A stretch of 30,774 nt of DNA, taken from the NCBI GenBank assembly GCA_937988695.1, contig CALKHM010000288.1, forward strand, positions 1-30,774, read 5' to 3'. The notes beneath the pieces are model-generated. The model was not told the DNA's origin. It worked only from the letters and a program-made list of their open reading frames with translations, and searched no databases. Shown here piece by piece: positions 9,122 to 16,179 of this stretch. Both the position numbers and the translations under genes were made by a program. This stretch comes from an uncultured Microbacterium sp. Its GTDB lineage: Bacteria; Actinomycetota; Actinomycetes; Actinomycetales; Microbacteriaceae. Numbering within the stretch: position 1 is the first letter of the stretch; each line of letters begins with the position of its first letter.

Positions 9122-9150
9122 GTGTGAGGAGACGAGAGAAGGAAGCGACG

Positions 9151-9333
9151 ATGTACGAGGCTTTTGTGGCCGAGGTCTTGTCCCGGTCCGAAACTGAACA
9201 GATCACCCGCCTGATCGAGCGCCGCCGCGTCGCGCTCGAGCGCGCCGCAACCGCGCCAGCACCCATCGAGCGACGGCGACCACGCACGGCACCGGCGCAG
9301 CCGGTCTCCCCTTGCGTGGGCTGCCCGGCGTAA
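9151..9333 (+). CDS. Small Arg/Glu-rich protein of unknown function (60 aa)
   Basis: A short reading frame encoding 60 residues. It begins MYEAFVAEVLSRSETEQITRLIERR, which looks amphipathic and helical, with a basic Arg-rich middle (ERRRPRTAP) and a C-terminal CVGC pair of cysteines just before the stop. A purine-rich GAAGGAAG stretch precedes the ATG and a well-formed promoter lies at 9100-9121, which argues for a real gene. I do not recognise the family. The CxxC end could bind metal or form a disulfide. If the promoter assignment is right it would be DNA-damage-inducible. It converges on the GNAT gene across a repeat-filled gap. Confidence 0.6.
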   Translation: MYEAFVAEVLSRSETEQITRLIERRRVALERAATAPAPIERRRPRTAPAQPVSPCVGCPA

Positions 9334-9355
9334 GCACGGTGGCACGACCTCGCCC

Positions 9356-9519
9356 CGGCGAGCGGGTCACGGCCGGATCATGATCTCGCGCCGGCGAGCC
9401 GGTCACGACCGGACCGCGGCCCCGCCCGGCGAGCGGGTCGCGGCCTGCCCGGCGAGCGCCCGGCGCCCGGATCGCGGCCCCGCCCGGCGAGCGGATCGCG
9501 GCCCGCCCGTCACGCGGGC
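9356..9519. repeat. Degenerate 35-bp GC-rich tandem repeat
   Basis: Five units begin with CGGCGAG at 9356, 9392, 9427, 9450 and 9485. Four are 35-36 bp long and one is shortened to 23 bp. They share the pattern CGGCGAGCGGGTC(G/A)CGGCC followed by a GGACCGCGGCCCC-type tail. The array fills most of the 211-bp gap between two convergent genes. No coding potential or T-tract terminator is evident. Confidence 0.65.
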
Positions 9520-9544
9520 AGCCGTCCGGGGGCGATGACCCGTG

Positions 9545-9856
9545 TCAGCGTGCCGAGCGCTGCTGCTCCCGTACGGCGAGGATGCCGCTGTGCTCGGGAT
9601 GAGCCGCGAACCAGTCGGACACGTACCAGCACACCGGCAGCACGGCGCGGTCGCCGCGTGATCGGAGGTCAGCCACCGCACGCTCGACGAGTTCGCCGGC
9701 ATACCCGTGTCCGCGGAACGGCGGCACGGTGTAGGCGCGCGTCATCGCCACGGTGTGCCCGTCGTCCCGATAGTCCAGCACACTGACCAGGTCGTCGCCG
9801 AGGTGCAGCGTGTATCGCGAGGCGTCGGGCTCGTTCGCGAAGATGAACTCACTCAC
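9545..9856 (-). CDS. GNAT-like N-acetyltransferase, short COG2388 type
   Basis: A 103-aa minimal GNAT domain protein of the YjdJ/NATD1-like type. The acetyl-CoA-binding motif is visible as PPFRGHGYAGELVERAV (about residues 46-62), followed by LPVCWYVSDWFAAHPEH, the conserved C-terminal segment of this small subfamily. The acetyl acceptor is unknown for most members. The start is GTG at 9856. A TAGCCT -10 box lies 6 nt upstream, giving a leaderless transcript, and this box overlaps the stop codon of the preceding P-loop gene, from which it is separated by 9 bp. Confidence 0.8.
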   Translation of the reverse strand: MSEFIFANEPDASRYTLHLGDDLVSVLDYRDDGHTVAMTRAYTVPPFRGHGYAGELVERAVADLRSRGDRAVLPVCWYVSDWFAAHPEHSGILAVREQQRSAR

Positions 9857-9865
9857 GCCGACAGG

Positions 9866-10420
9866 CTAACCCCGCGGTGAGCTTTCGGGGCCGCGTAGTG
9901 CCCGAACCCAGGCATCCACCGCGTTCTGCCCGGACAAGCGCACGATGGACTCGCCGTCGGCCATGCGCTGCCGCAGGCGTGCACGTTCCTTCGGGTGCTG
10001 GGTCCACGACCAGAGGACGATGTTCTCGTCGGGATCCGTCGACAGCCATGACCGGGGACGCTCCCGATTGCCGTGCCACAGCTCCTCGCGCCGGATGGCA
10101 CGGCTGAGCGTGCGACGCACGACACGACCCAGAGTGCGCAGCCGGGAGTGGTCGATCCATACGATGACGTCGGGCTGATGCGGAGGAGCCAGCGCATCCC
10201 CCAGGCGCGACGTCCAGTTGCCGTCGATCACCCAGCCGTCCGGGTGTGCCCGCACAAAGTCGGCGACCACTGTCTGCGCCTCGTCGAGGTCGCGGTACGT
10301 CCAGCCGGCGTCCCAGAAGACCGCATCCAATTCGAGGCGCGGAACCTGCAGCACGGCGGCGGCACGTTCGGCCAGACGAGACTTGCCCGATCCCGACGTC
10401 CCGACGATGCGTACCTTCAC
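9866..10420 (-). CDS. P-loop NTPase, adenylate-kinase/topology-modulation-like
   Basis: A 184-aa small P-loop protein. VRIVGTSGSGKSRLA near the start contains Walker A (GTSGSGKS, residues 7-14), followed by VPRLELDAVFWDAGW and a WVIDGNW segment. These are typical of the FlaR/topology-modulation family, small adenylate-kinase-like NTPases with unclear substrates. An Arg-rich lid-like segment (RRTLSRAIRREELW) follows. The GTG at 10420 is chosen because Walker A sits at the expected distance; upstream in-frame starts add non-family sequence. No good Shine-Dalgarno is present, and a CAGACT box 8 nt upstream could be the -10 of a leaderless mRNA. Confidence 0.8.
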   Translation of the reverse strand: MKVRIVGTSGSGKSRLAERAAAVLQVPRLELDAVFWDAGWTYRDLDEAQTVVADFVRAHPDGWVIDGNWTSRLGDALAPPHQPDVIVWIDHSRLRTLGRVVRRTLSRAIRREELWHGNRERPRSWLSTDPDENIVLWSWTQHPKERARLRQRMADGESIVRLSGQNAVDAWVRALRGPESSPRG

Positions 10421-10560
10421 GAGGGGACAGTCTGCCAGCCGGCAGGGCGCGCGACGCGGATGTGGGACGGCGTCTCGGCTCAGCAGAACCTGGGTCGCAG
10501 AGCCCGAGATTGAGCAATCTGTCACATTCCGTCACGGTTCGCCCACAGCATCCGTGCGAT

Positions 10561-10590
10561 TTGACGCGTGGGGACGCATTCGGTCATAAT
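10561..10590 (+). promoter_or_regulatory. Sigma-70-type promoter of the Cys leader peptide
   Basis: TTGACG (10561-10566) and CATAAT (10585-10590) are separated by 18 bp, the best -35/-10 pair in the window. The -10 ends 7 nt before the ATG of the 33-codon leader ORF, so transcription should start at or next to that ATG. Confidence 0.65.
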
Positions 10591-10597
10591 CAGGCAC

Positions 10598-10699
10598 ATG
10601 ACTAGCAATGCGCGTTCTCTGTCCGCCTGGGAGGCGAACGGGACTGCCGGGATGATGATGCCCGGCCGCGTTGCCATGTGTTGTCGAATGTGCCGCTGA
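10598..10699 (+). CDS. Leaderless 33-aa leader peptide ending in a Cys-rich motif
   Basis: A 33-codon ORF that begins right at the predicted transcription start and ends in MCCRMCR followed by TGA. Three cysteines in the last six residues resemble the leaderless Cys-rich uORFs of mycobacteria, where ribosome stalling at Cys codons under cysteine shortage controls the downstream operon. That part is known biology; its application here is inference. The body (MTSNARSLSAWEANG...) has no known motif. 197 nt separate the stop from the winged-helix regulator, enough for an attenuating RNA structure. The strong promoter, the leaderless start and the Cys cluster together argue against a chance ORF. 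Confidence 0.6.
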   Translation: MTSNARSLSAWEANGTAGMMMPGRVAMCCRMCR

Positions 10700-10808
10700 A
10701 TCGGTAACCCCCGCCGGGCTCATGGACGCCGCCTTCTCACCTGGAAGGCCGCTCGCGTCGGAAGCCCCCGAGCACCTCGTCGCACACCGCGCAAGGATGC
10801 CTCGCACT

Positions 10809-10836
10809 CGGCCCCGTTGCGGGCCGCGATCGCAAC
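10809..10836 (+). promoter_or_regulatory. Two mutually exclusive short hairpins in the leader RNA
   Basis: CGGCCC (10809-10814) can pair with GGGCCG (10821-10826). Alternatively GTTGCG (10816-10821) can pair with CGCAAC (10831-10836). The two stems overlap and exclude each other, as in attenuators. They are only 6 bp long and lie over 100 nt after the leader stop, so this is tentative. Confidence 0.25.
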
Positions 10837-10896
10837 ACGTCCATACCCGGTTCCGGTCCCATCCTGACCACCGGGTCTGAAGTCAAGGATCTTCCC

Positions 10897-11634
10897 ATGT
10901 CGAACACCGCCCTTCTCGACCGCCCGACCACGACCAGCACCACCGCTCGGCCCACCCTGCGCCTGATCACCGACCGCCCCTCGACGGTCCCCGCCGCACC
11001 GAGTGTCCCTGAGCATCACCTGCCGGCGGGCACCACGCCGCGCGGATTCGCCCTCTATGTCGGCTTCGACGAGGCCAAGGCCGCGGCATCCGGGGTCTCG
11101 CTCGGCGTGATCGTCGACGCCCTGCGTCGCACGCTGGCGGATGTCGCCCCGGGCGCCGAGACCTACGCGACCGTCGCATTGGCTCCGATCGGTGCGGGCG
11201 GACGCGACGTCGACGTCGTGCGCCGTGCCCTGCAGGAGCCGAGCGCGGTCGCTCGCGCCAAGAACGACCCCGATCCCGAGGAAGAGGTCACCGCCAGTCG
11301 GGTGACGGTGGACATCTCACGCAAACGCGTCATCATCGACGGGGAGTCGGCAGCGCTCACGTTCAAGGAGTTCGAGCTGCTGCAGTACCTCGTGCTGCGC
11401 GAGGGTCGCACCATCGAGCGCGGCGAGCTGGTCTCGTCGCTGTGGCAGGGCTCCTCCGATAAGGATGCCCCGGGAGAGCGCACGATCGACGTGCACGTGC
11501 GGCGGCTGCGCGCCAAGCTCGGGCGCTACGAGGACATCGTGCGCACGGTGCGTGGTGTCGGCTACCGGTTCGACCGCCACGCCGATGTCGTGATCCGCTA
11601 CGGCCACGGCACTCCCTCTCCCGACCGCTTCTGA
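10897..11634 (+). CDS. Winged-helix DNA-binding regulator (OmpR-type C-terminus, no canonical receiver)
   Basis: A 245-aa regulator. Residues 1-45 are a Thr/Pro-rich tail. About 48-110 is an alpha/beta domain (GFALYVGFDEAKAAASG...) that does not show the phospho-acceptor pattern of a response regulator. About 130-232 is a full OmpR/PhoB winged helix, with LTFKEFELLQYLVLREGRTI, ERTIDVHVRRLRAKLGRYE (recognition helix) and the wing VRTVRGVGYRF. This orphan architecture is common in actinobacteria and its target genes are not known to me. AAGGA lies about 10 nt before the ATG. The Cys leader peptide upstream suggests its expression could respond to cysteine supply. Confidence 0.85.
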   Translation: MSNTALLDRPTTTSTTARPTLRLITDRPSTVPAAPSVPEHHLPAGTTPRGFALYVGFDEAKAAASGVSLGVIVDALRRTLADVAPGAETYATVALAPIGAGGRDVDVVRRALQEPSAVARAKNDPDPEEEVTASRVTVDISRKRVIIDGESAALTFKEFELLQYLVLREGRTIERGELVSSLWQGSSDKDAPGERTIDVHVRRLRAKLGRYEDIVRTVRGVGYRFDRHADVVIRYGHGTPSPDRF

Positions 11635-11739
11635 CCCTCGTACGCCGCGACGCGCACCGAGGGCCAGCCCCTTCCGCGTCGCCGCCGCGTCGCCCCGCGT
11701 CGCGCGTGTGCGTTGCCCCGCCTCACTCGTGTGCGTCGA

Positions 11740-11985
11740 ATTCATGTGAATTTGGCGAATGCACATCAAACCGCCGGCAATTTGGTGTGCATTGGGCGGT
11801 TTGATGTGCATTGGGCGACCCGGCGCGCAACAGGCTGAGTAGCACCAGACGACCCGAGACGCACCGGGCGACTCGACACGCACCGGGCGACTCGACACGC
11901 ACCGGGCGACCCGAGACGCACCGGGCAGCGCGAGGCGCACCGAGCGGGCCGATGTGCACCGAGCGGGCCGACACGCACCGGGCCG
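11740..11985. repeat. 19-bp tandem repeat array with an inverted unit at its left end
   Basis: Seven exact-period units run from 11853 to 11985. The two at 11872 and 11891 are identical (CTCGACACGCACCGGGCGA) and the neighbours differ by a few bases. Three further units at 11781, 11800 and 11819 keep the 19-bp period, then about 15 nt breaks phase. A more diverged unit lies at 11740-11758. Between them, 11758-11775 (AATGCACATCAAACCGCC) is a perfect inverted copy of 11795-11812, allowing an 18-bp hairpin with a 19-nt loop. The core is NNNGANRYGCAYYGRGCGR. It fills half of the 451-bp gap between the winged-helix and alkA-like genes; the other half shows nothing recognisable apart from the alkA-like promoter. 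Confidence 0.8.
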
Positions 11986-12056
11986 AGCGATCCCGGACGG
12001 CCCGCGGATCGGCACCGGGTCTCATCCACCCATCGACCCGGGCGACGGCGCAAGGA

Positions 12057-12079
12057 TGTCGGAGGTCCCCGCGTAGGGT
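12057..12079 (+). promoter_or_regulatory. Candidate PafBC-like promoter of the alkA-like gene
   Basis: TGTCGGAG (12057-12064), a 9-nt spacer, then TAGGGT (12074-12079), with the ATG 6 nt later. The spacer is one base longer than the mycobacterial N8. A DNA-repair gene downstream is what a damage promoter would predict. Confidence 0.5.
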
Positions 12080-12085
12080 GGGCTC

Positions 12086-13063
12086 ATGCATCCGGGGGTC
12101 CAGGTCACGTCGACGAGGCAGCGCCGTGATCCGCGACCCACGCCAGACCGGCCGCGCGAGAGCGAGTACCGGCCACGACATCCCCTCGACCTGCTGCGCA
12201 CGGTCGGCATCCAGCAGCGCGGCGCACACGACCCGTCGTTCGCCGTCATCTCCGGGGTGATCTGGCGGGCCTGTCGCACACCCGACGGGGTCGCAACGCT
12301 CGCGCTGCGCGAAATGTCCCCCGGCGTGATCCGCGTGGCGGCATGGGGCGCCGGCCGAGAGTGGGCTCTCGACCAGGCGCCGGCACTGTGCGGCGCGCAC
12401 GACGACCTCGATGGGTTCGACGCGTCCCGGCATCCGCTGGTCTCCGAGACCCAACGCCGCCACCCCGGACTGCGCCTGAGCCGCACGGACCTGCTGTTCG
12501 ACGCGCTCGCCTGCGCCATCGTCGAGCAGAAGGTCACAGGTCTGCAGGCGTTCGGCGCCTGGCGACGACTGCTCACCTGGTTCGGCGAGCGCGCCCCCGG
12601 CCCGACACCGGCGCCGATGTTCGCACCACCGACGATCGACGAGTGGCGGAGCATCCCGTCATGGGCGTGGCACCGGGCGGGACTCGAGCCTGCACAATCC
12701 CGCACGATCGTCGAGGCGGCCCGGCGCGGCCGCTCCCTGGTGCGAGCGACCGTCGCCGCAGCCGACGGGCCGGCTCGGGATCTCGCGCTCACGAGCATCC
12801 GCGGAGTGGGGGCGTGGACCGCCGCAGAGACGCGCGCTCGCGCACTGGGTGATCCGGACGCGGTCAGCGTCGGCGACTACCACCTCGCCCACGAGGTGGG
12901 TTTCGCGCTCGCCGGCTCACGCACCGACGACGACGGGATGCTGCGACTGCTCGCCGCGTGGCCCGGACACCGGCAGCGCGTCATCCGGCTGATCCGGCTG
13001 AGCCCGGCCCGTGAGCCACGGCGCGGGCCGCGGCTGGCCCCGGAGGACCACCGCGACCGGTGA
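12086..13063 (+). CDS. AlkA-like DNA-3-methyladenine glycosylase II (HhH-GPD)
   Basis: A 325-aa helix-hairpin-helix glycosylase that would remove alkylated bases in base excision repair. HhH-GPD features are the motif LTSIRGVGAWTA (about 235-246) and the catalytic Asp (D264) in SVGDYHLAHEVG. An N-terminal domain with VISGVIWRACRTPDGVATLALRE resembles the OGG/AlkA amino-terminal fold. There is no Ada-type Cys domain or iron-sulfur Cys cluster. The first about 30 residues are basic and poorly structured, so an internal start is possible, but the promoter at 12057-12079 positions ATG 12086 for a leaderless transcript. The VOC gene follows with its own promoter. Confidence 0.88.
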   Translation: MHPGVQVTSTRQRRDPRPTPDRPRESEYRPRHPLDLLRTVGIQQRGAHDPSFAVISGVIWRACRTPDGVATLALREMSPGVIRVAAWGAGREWALDQAPALCGAHDDLDGFDASRHPLVSETQRRHPGLRLSRTDLLFDALACAIVEQKVTGLQAFGAWRRLLTWFGERAPGPTPAPMFAPPTIDEWRSIPSWAWHRAGLEPAQSRTIVEAARRGRSLVRATVAAADGPARDLALTSIRGVGAWTAAETRARALGDPDAVSVGDYHLAHEVGFALAGSRTDDDGMLRLLAAWPGHRQRVIRLIRLSPAREPRRGPRLAPEDHRDR

Positions 13064-13075
13064 CCCCGTTGCCGA

Positions 13076-13097
13076 TGTCGGTGGTACGCGCAAGACT
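13076..13097 (+). promoter_or_regulatory. Candidate PafBC-like promoter of the VOC gene
   Basis: TGTCGGTG (13076-13083) matches the upstream consensus TGTCRGTG perfectly and is followed by 8 nt and AAGACT (13092-13097). Only the first T of TAnnnT is lost. The ATG follows 6 nt later, implying a leaderless mRNA. Confidence 0.55.
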
Positions 13098-13103
13098 CAC
13101 GGA

Positions 13104-13520
13104 ATGACGACGATCACTCCTTATCTCTCCTTCAAAGACAACACTCGCGAGGTCATGGAGTTCTACCAGTCCGTGCTCGGAGGCACGCTCGACCTGGTTC
13201 ACTTTCGCGACTTCCCCGACCTGCCGCACGATCCCGGTGATGACGACCTCATCATGCATGCGCACCTGCACACCGATGACGGCATCGAGCTGCAGGCATC
13301 CGACACTCCGTCGGCCACCGACTATGCCGCCCCCGCCGGCGTCGCGCTGTCGCTCGAAGGCGACGACGCGGCATCCCTCACCCGGCAGTGGAACGCACTC
13401 GCCGACGGAGGCGACGTGCAGATGCCGCTCGGTCCCGCACCATGGGGCGGGATGTTCGGCATGGTCACCGACCGGTTCGGGGTCGCCTGGTACGTGACGA
13501 TCGACACGTCCGCCGGGTGA
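13104..13520 (+). CDS. VOC family protein (PhnB/glyoxalase-like)
   Basis: A 138-aa protein of the PhnB-type vicinal-oxygen-chelate fold: TITPYLSFKDNTREVMEFYQ at the N-terminus, a central LIMHAHLHTDDGIELQASD strand pair, and the C-terminal WGGMFGMVTDRFGVAWYV signature. Members include epimerases and resistance proteins but most PhnB-like proteins are uncharacterised. Potential metal ligands (H in MHAHLH, E in GIELQ) are present. The start at 13104 fits the promoter 6 nt upstream. Its placement beside an alkylation-repair glycosylase, with a similar promoter, suggests co-induction, but the substrate cannot be told from sequence. Confidence 0.85.
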   Translation: MTTITPYLSFKDNTREVMEFYQSVLGGTLDLVHFRDFPDLPHDPGDDDLIMHAHLHTDDGIELQASDTPSATDYAAPAGVALSLEGDDAASLTRQWNALADGGDVQMPLGPAPWGGMFGMVTDRFGVAWYVTIDTSAG

Positions 13521-13535
13521 CCTAGCCTGGGAGAC

Positions 13536-13754
13536 ATGGCAGGATCGGGGTGGCCGCGGGGCCGTGTGCAGTGGCTGCTGGGCACGGTGCTGCTGCTGGT
13601 CGTCGGTGCGGTCGTCGGCCTCGTGCTCGGCAGCATCTGGCTGGGGCTGCTGCTGGCGGTGCTCGTCTCGATCGGCTGGTTCATGGCGTACGAGTCGCAG
13701 CGCGGTCACTCACCAGGGCTGCACGACGACGATGATGACGGAGCGCGGCTATAG
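13536..13754 (+). CDS. Small membrane protein (72 aa), unknown function
   Basis: A 72-residue protein with two closely spaced hydrophobic helices (about 13-32 and 34-50, rich in Leu/Val/Gly) and a hydrophilic acidic tail with a run of Asp (HDDDDDG). It has a basic N-terminus (GWPRGR). A TAGCCT -10 box at 13523-13528 ends 7 nt before the ATG, supporting a real leaderless gene. No family recognised. Confidence 0.65.
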   Translation: MAGSGWPRGRVQWLLGTVLLLVVGAVVGLVLGSIWLGLLLAVLVSIGWFMAYESQRGHSPGLHDDDDDGARL

Positions 13755-13941
13755 CACGAGGCACGGCGCGGCCGTGACGACGGAGCACGGAACGCGGCTG
13801 GAGTACGAAGCACGGCTGGAGCACGAAGCGCGGCGCGGCCGTAGCGCGGAGCGCGACTGAGCGCGACGCGTCGGCATAGCACGGAACGCGACTGAGCACG
13901 GCGCGGCTGTGACCACGGCGCGCGGCCGTAGCGCGGAGCGC
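13755..13941. repeat. Degenerate GC-rich repeats between convergent genes
   Basis: The gap between the small membrane protein and the S9 peptidase consists of shuffled, near-repeated words. GCGCGGCCGTAGCGCGGAGC occurs twice. CGGAACGCG(G/A)CTG occurs twice. CGGCTGGAGTACGAAGCA and CGGCTGGAGCACGAAGCG are adjacent 18-bp units. No regular period extends over the whole gap and no gene or terminator is evident. Confidence 0.55.
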
Positions 13942-16150
13942 TCACCCCACGCGATCGGGTCGCACCCAGTCCTGACCGAGAACGTGCTCGCCGAGGAAGG
14001 CGAACACCGTCTGGTACCAGACGACGGCGTGCTGAGGCCGCAGCACCCAGTGGTTCTCGTCGGGGAAGTACAAGAACCTGTGCGGCGATGTGCCGTCCTC
14101 GGCCGCGAAATGCTCGTTGAGCTCCGACCACAGCCGCAGTCCCTCGCCGATCGGCACTCGGTAGTCGCGATCGCCGTGCACCACGAGCATGGGGGTGCGG
14201 ATGTCGCGGATATGGCGATGCGGCGAGTTCTCGATCATCGCCGCGGGCGTGAAGATCTGCTGCCAGTACGGCGAGTGGTCCGTGGTGCCGGCGAACTGAT
14301 CCAGCGCCCACAGGCTCGCGTGCGTGACGATCGCGCGGAACCGGGTGGTGTGACCGGCGACCCAATTGGCCATGTATCCGCCGAATGAGCTTCCCATCGC
14401 GGCCGTCCGGGTCTCGTCGATGTCGGCGCGGGCAGTCACGTCGTCGGTGATCGACATCAGATCGGTGTATGGCTTACCGCCCCAGTCGTTCCACCCGCGC
14501 GCGATGAACTCCAGGCCATAGCCGGTCGACAGCGCAGGATCGGGCAGCAGCACCGCGTATCCGCGCGCAACCAGGAGCTGCGGGTTCCACCGCCAGCTCC
14601 AGCCGTTCCAGCTGTTCAACGGTCCGCCGTGGATCCACAGCAGCAGCGGAGCAGGCCTGTGCGCCGATGCCCCCTCGGGCAGCATCAGCCAGCCCCGCAC
14701 GCGGGCGCCGTCAGCAGCGGTGGTCTCGACCTCCGTCATACTCGCCGGCACCGCCGGCAGCGGCACCGGGCTCGGCAGCGCCCTGACCCGGCCGTCATGG
14801 ATCCGCACGGCGTGCGGCGGCATCATCCAGTTCGTCCGCAGCGCGACGATGTCGCCCCCGATCCTGTCGACGGTCGCGCTCAGGTAGGTGAAGTCGTCGT
14901 CGACGAGCTGTCGCACGCCCCCACCCGGCGCATCGCCCGCGCCGCCACCGAGGGGGACGCGGAAGAGCGGCCCGCGGCCGTCCTGGTCGGCCGAGACGAT
15001 GAGCGCGTCGTCGTCGTCGGCGAACTCCAGGCCCGTGGGCCACCGATCCCAGCCGGCGCCGAGGCGGTGAGCGACGGATCCGTCGATCGCGCTCGTCCAC
15101 AGCTCCTGGTCCGCAGGCCCCGCCGCGGTGCTCTTGGCGGTGCGCACCCAGGCCAATCGTGAGCCGTCGTGGCTGACGGCAGGAGACTCGTTGTCCACGC
15201 CGGGCTCGTCGCGCAGCACGGTGTCCGTGCGGGTGGCCACGTCGATCGCGACCAGGCGCGTGCGGGTGTCGCGTCCCTCATGCCGCGTCATCGCGGCCAG
15301 CACGGTGGTGCCGTCGGGCGTGATCGCGACCCCGGCGGTGTCGGCCGAGCGCCCCGGGTGCGGCGTCAGATCGCGTGGGTGGGGCAGCGATGGCGGATAC
15401 GGCGTGCTCGCCGCATCCTTCTCGCCGCGCTCCACCCGCCTCGCCACCGACCGCCCCGCCGCCGCCCTCGCGCTCGCCACCCGCCCGGCCGCCGACCGCC
15501 CCGCCGTTGCGTTCGCCGGCGCCCCGCTCGCCACCGGCCGGGTCGGCGCGTTCGACGCCCACCTGCTCGGCGAGCTCGCCGAGCGAGAGCGCGAACAGGT
15601 GCGGCTCGTCGGGACCGAGGTCATGATCCCAATACCGCACCGGATATGTCTCGTGCAGGATCGCGGTGACCTTGTGCTTCGTGCGTTCGGCGCGCAGCCG
15701 CGCGTCGTCCTCGATGGTCTCGGCGGACGGCAGCAGCGGTGCCGAGACGATGACGACATCGGATGCCGCAGCCACCGCCTCGATCGCCGACACGCCGCCG
15801 GCCAGGCGCGTGACCGGCCGGGCCTCACCGCCGGCGGCCGGCAGCAGCCACAGCTGCGCAGGCTCGTCATCAGTACCGCCGCCGTCGGGCCGGGCCGACA
15901 GGAAGAGGAGGTCGCCGTCGGCCGTGTATGCGGCCGACGACTCGCCCTTCGCCGAGCGGGTGAGCCGGCGCGGGGCGCCATCCGAGCCGTCGGCGGGCAC
16001 CTGCCATAGTGCGCGGTCATAGCCTGTGCCGTCCTTGTTCAGCGTCGCGATCCCGAGCACCGCCCAGCGCCCGTCGGGCGACAGCGCAAGGGACTCGGTG
16101 CGGGGAAGGGCGATGTAGTCCTCGAGCGAGTCGAACGGCGTCGTGCGCAT
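13942..16150 (-). pseudogene. S9 family prolyl-oligopeptidase-like peptidase, frameshifted
   Basis: One peptidase gene in two reading frames. The N-terminal part (ATG 16150, MRTTPFDSLEDYIALPRTES...) is a beta-propeller start readable to about 15430. The rest, in the next frame, runs to 13942 and holds the alpha/beta-hydrolase domain with LLLWIHGGP, the nucleophile GSSFGGY, the Asp in HGDRDYRVP and the His in DENHW, all intact. The break lies in a Gly-rich linker carrying a 45-bp tandem duplication. The first copy reads GGTGGCGAGCGC (minus strand, 15481-15470), the second GGTGGAGCGC (15436-15427). Restoring two bases rejoins the frames into about 736 residues. It is a real 2-bp deletion or an assembly error in a hard region. 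TAGCGT 6 nt upstream of ATG 16150 suggests a leaderless mRNA. Confidence 0.8.
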
Positions 16151-16179
16151 TCGTCCACGCTAACCCCGACGTCGTCCGG

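Noticed and set aside
11740..11985. CRISPR array
   Set aside because: Units are contiguous with no unique spacers and no cas genes nearby.
11317..12463. Minus-strand open frames of 232-246 codons through the 19-bp repeat array, with repeated Arg/Ser/Val words
   Set aside because: The repeated words are only translations of the tandem DNA repeat and the frames overlap two plus-strand genes.
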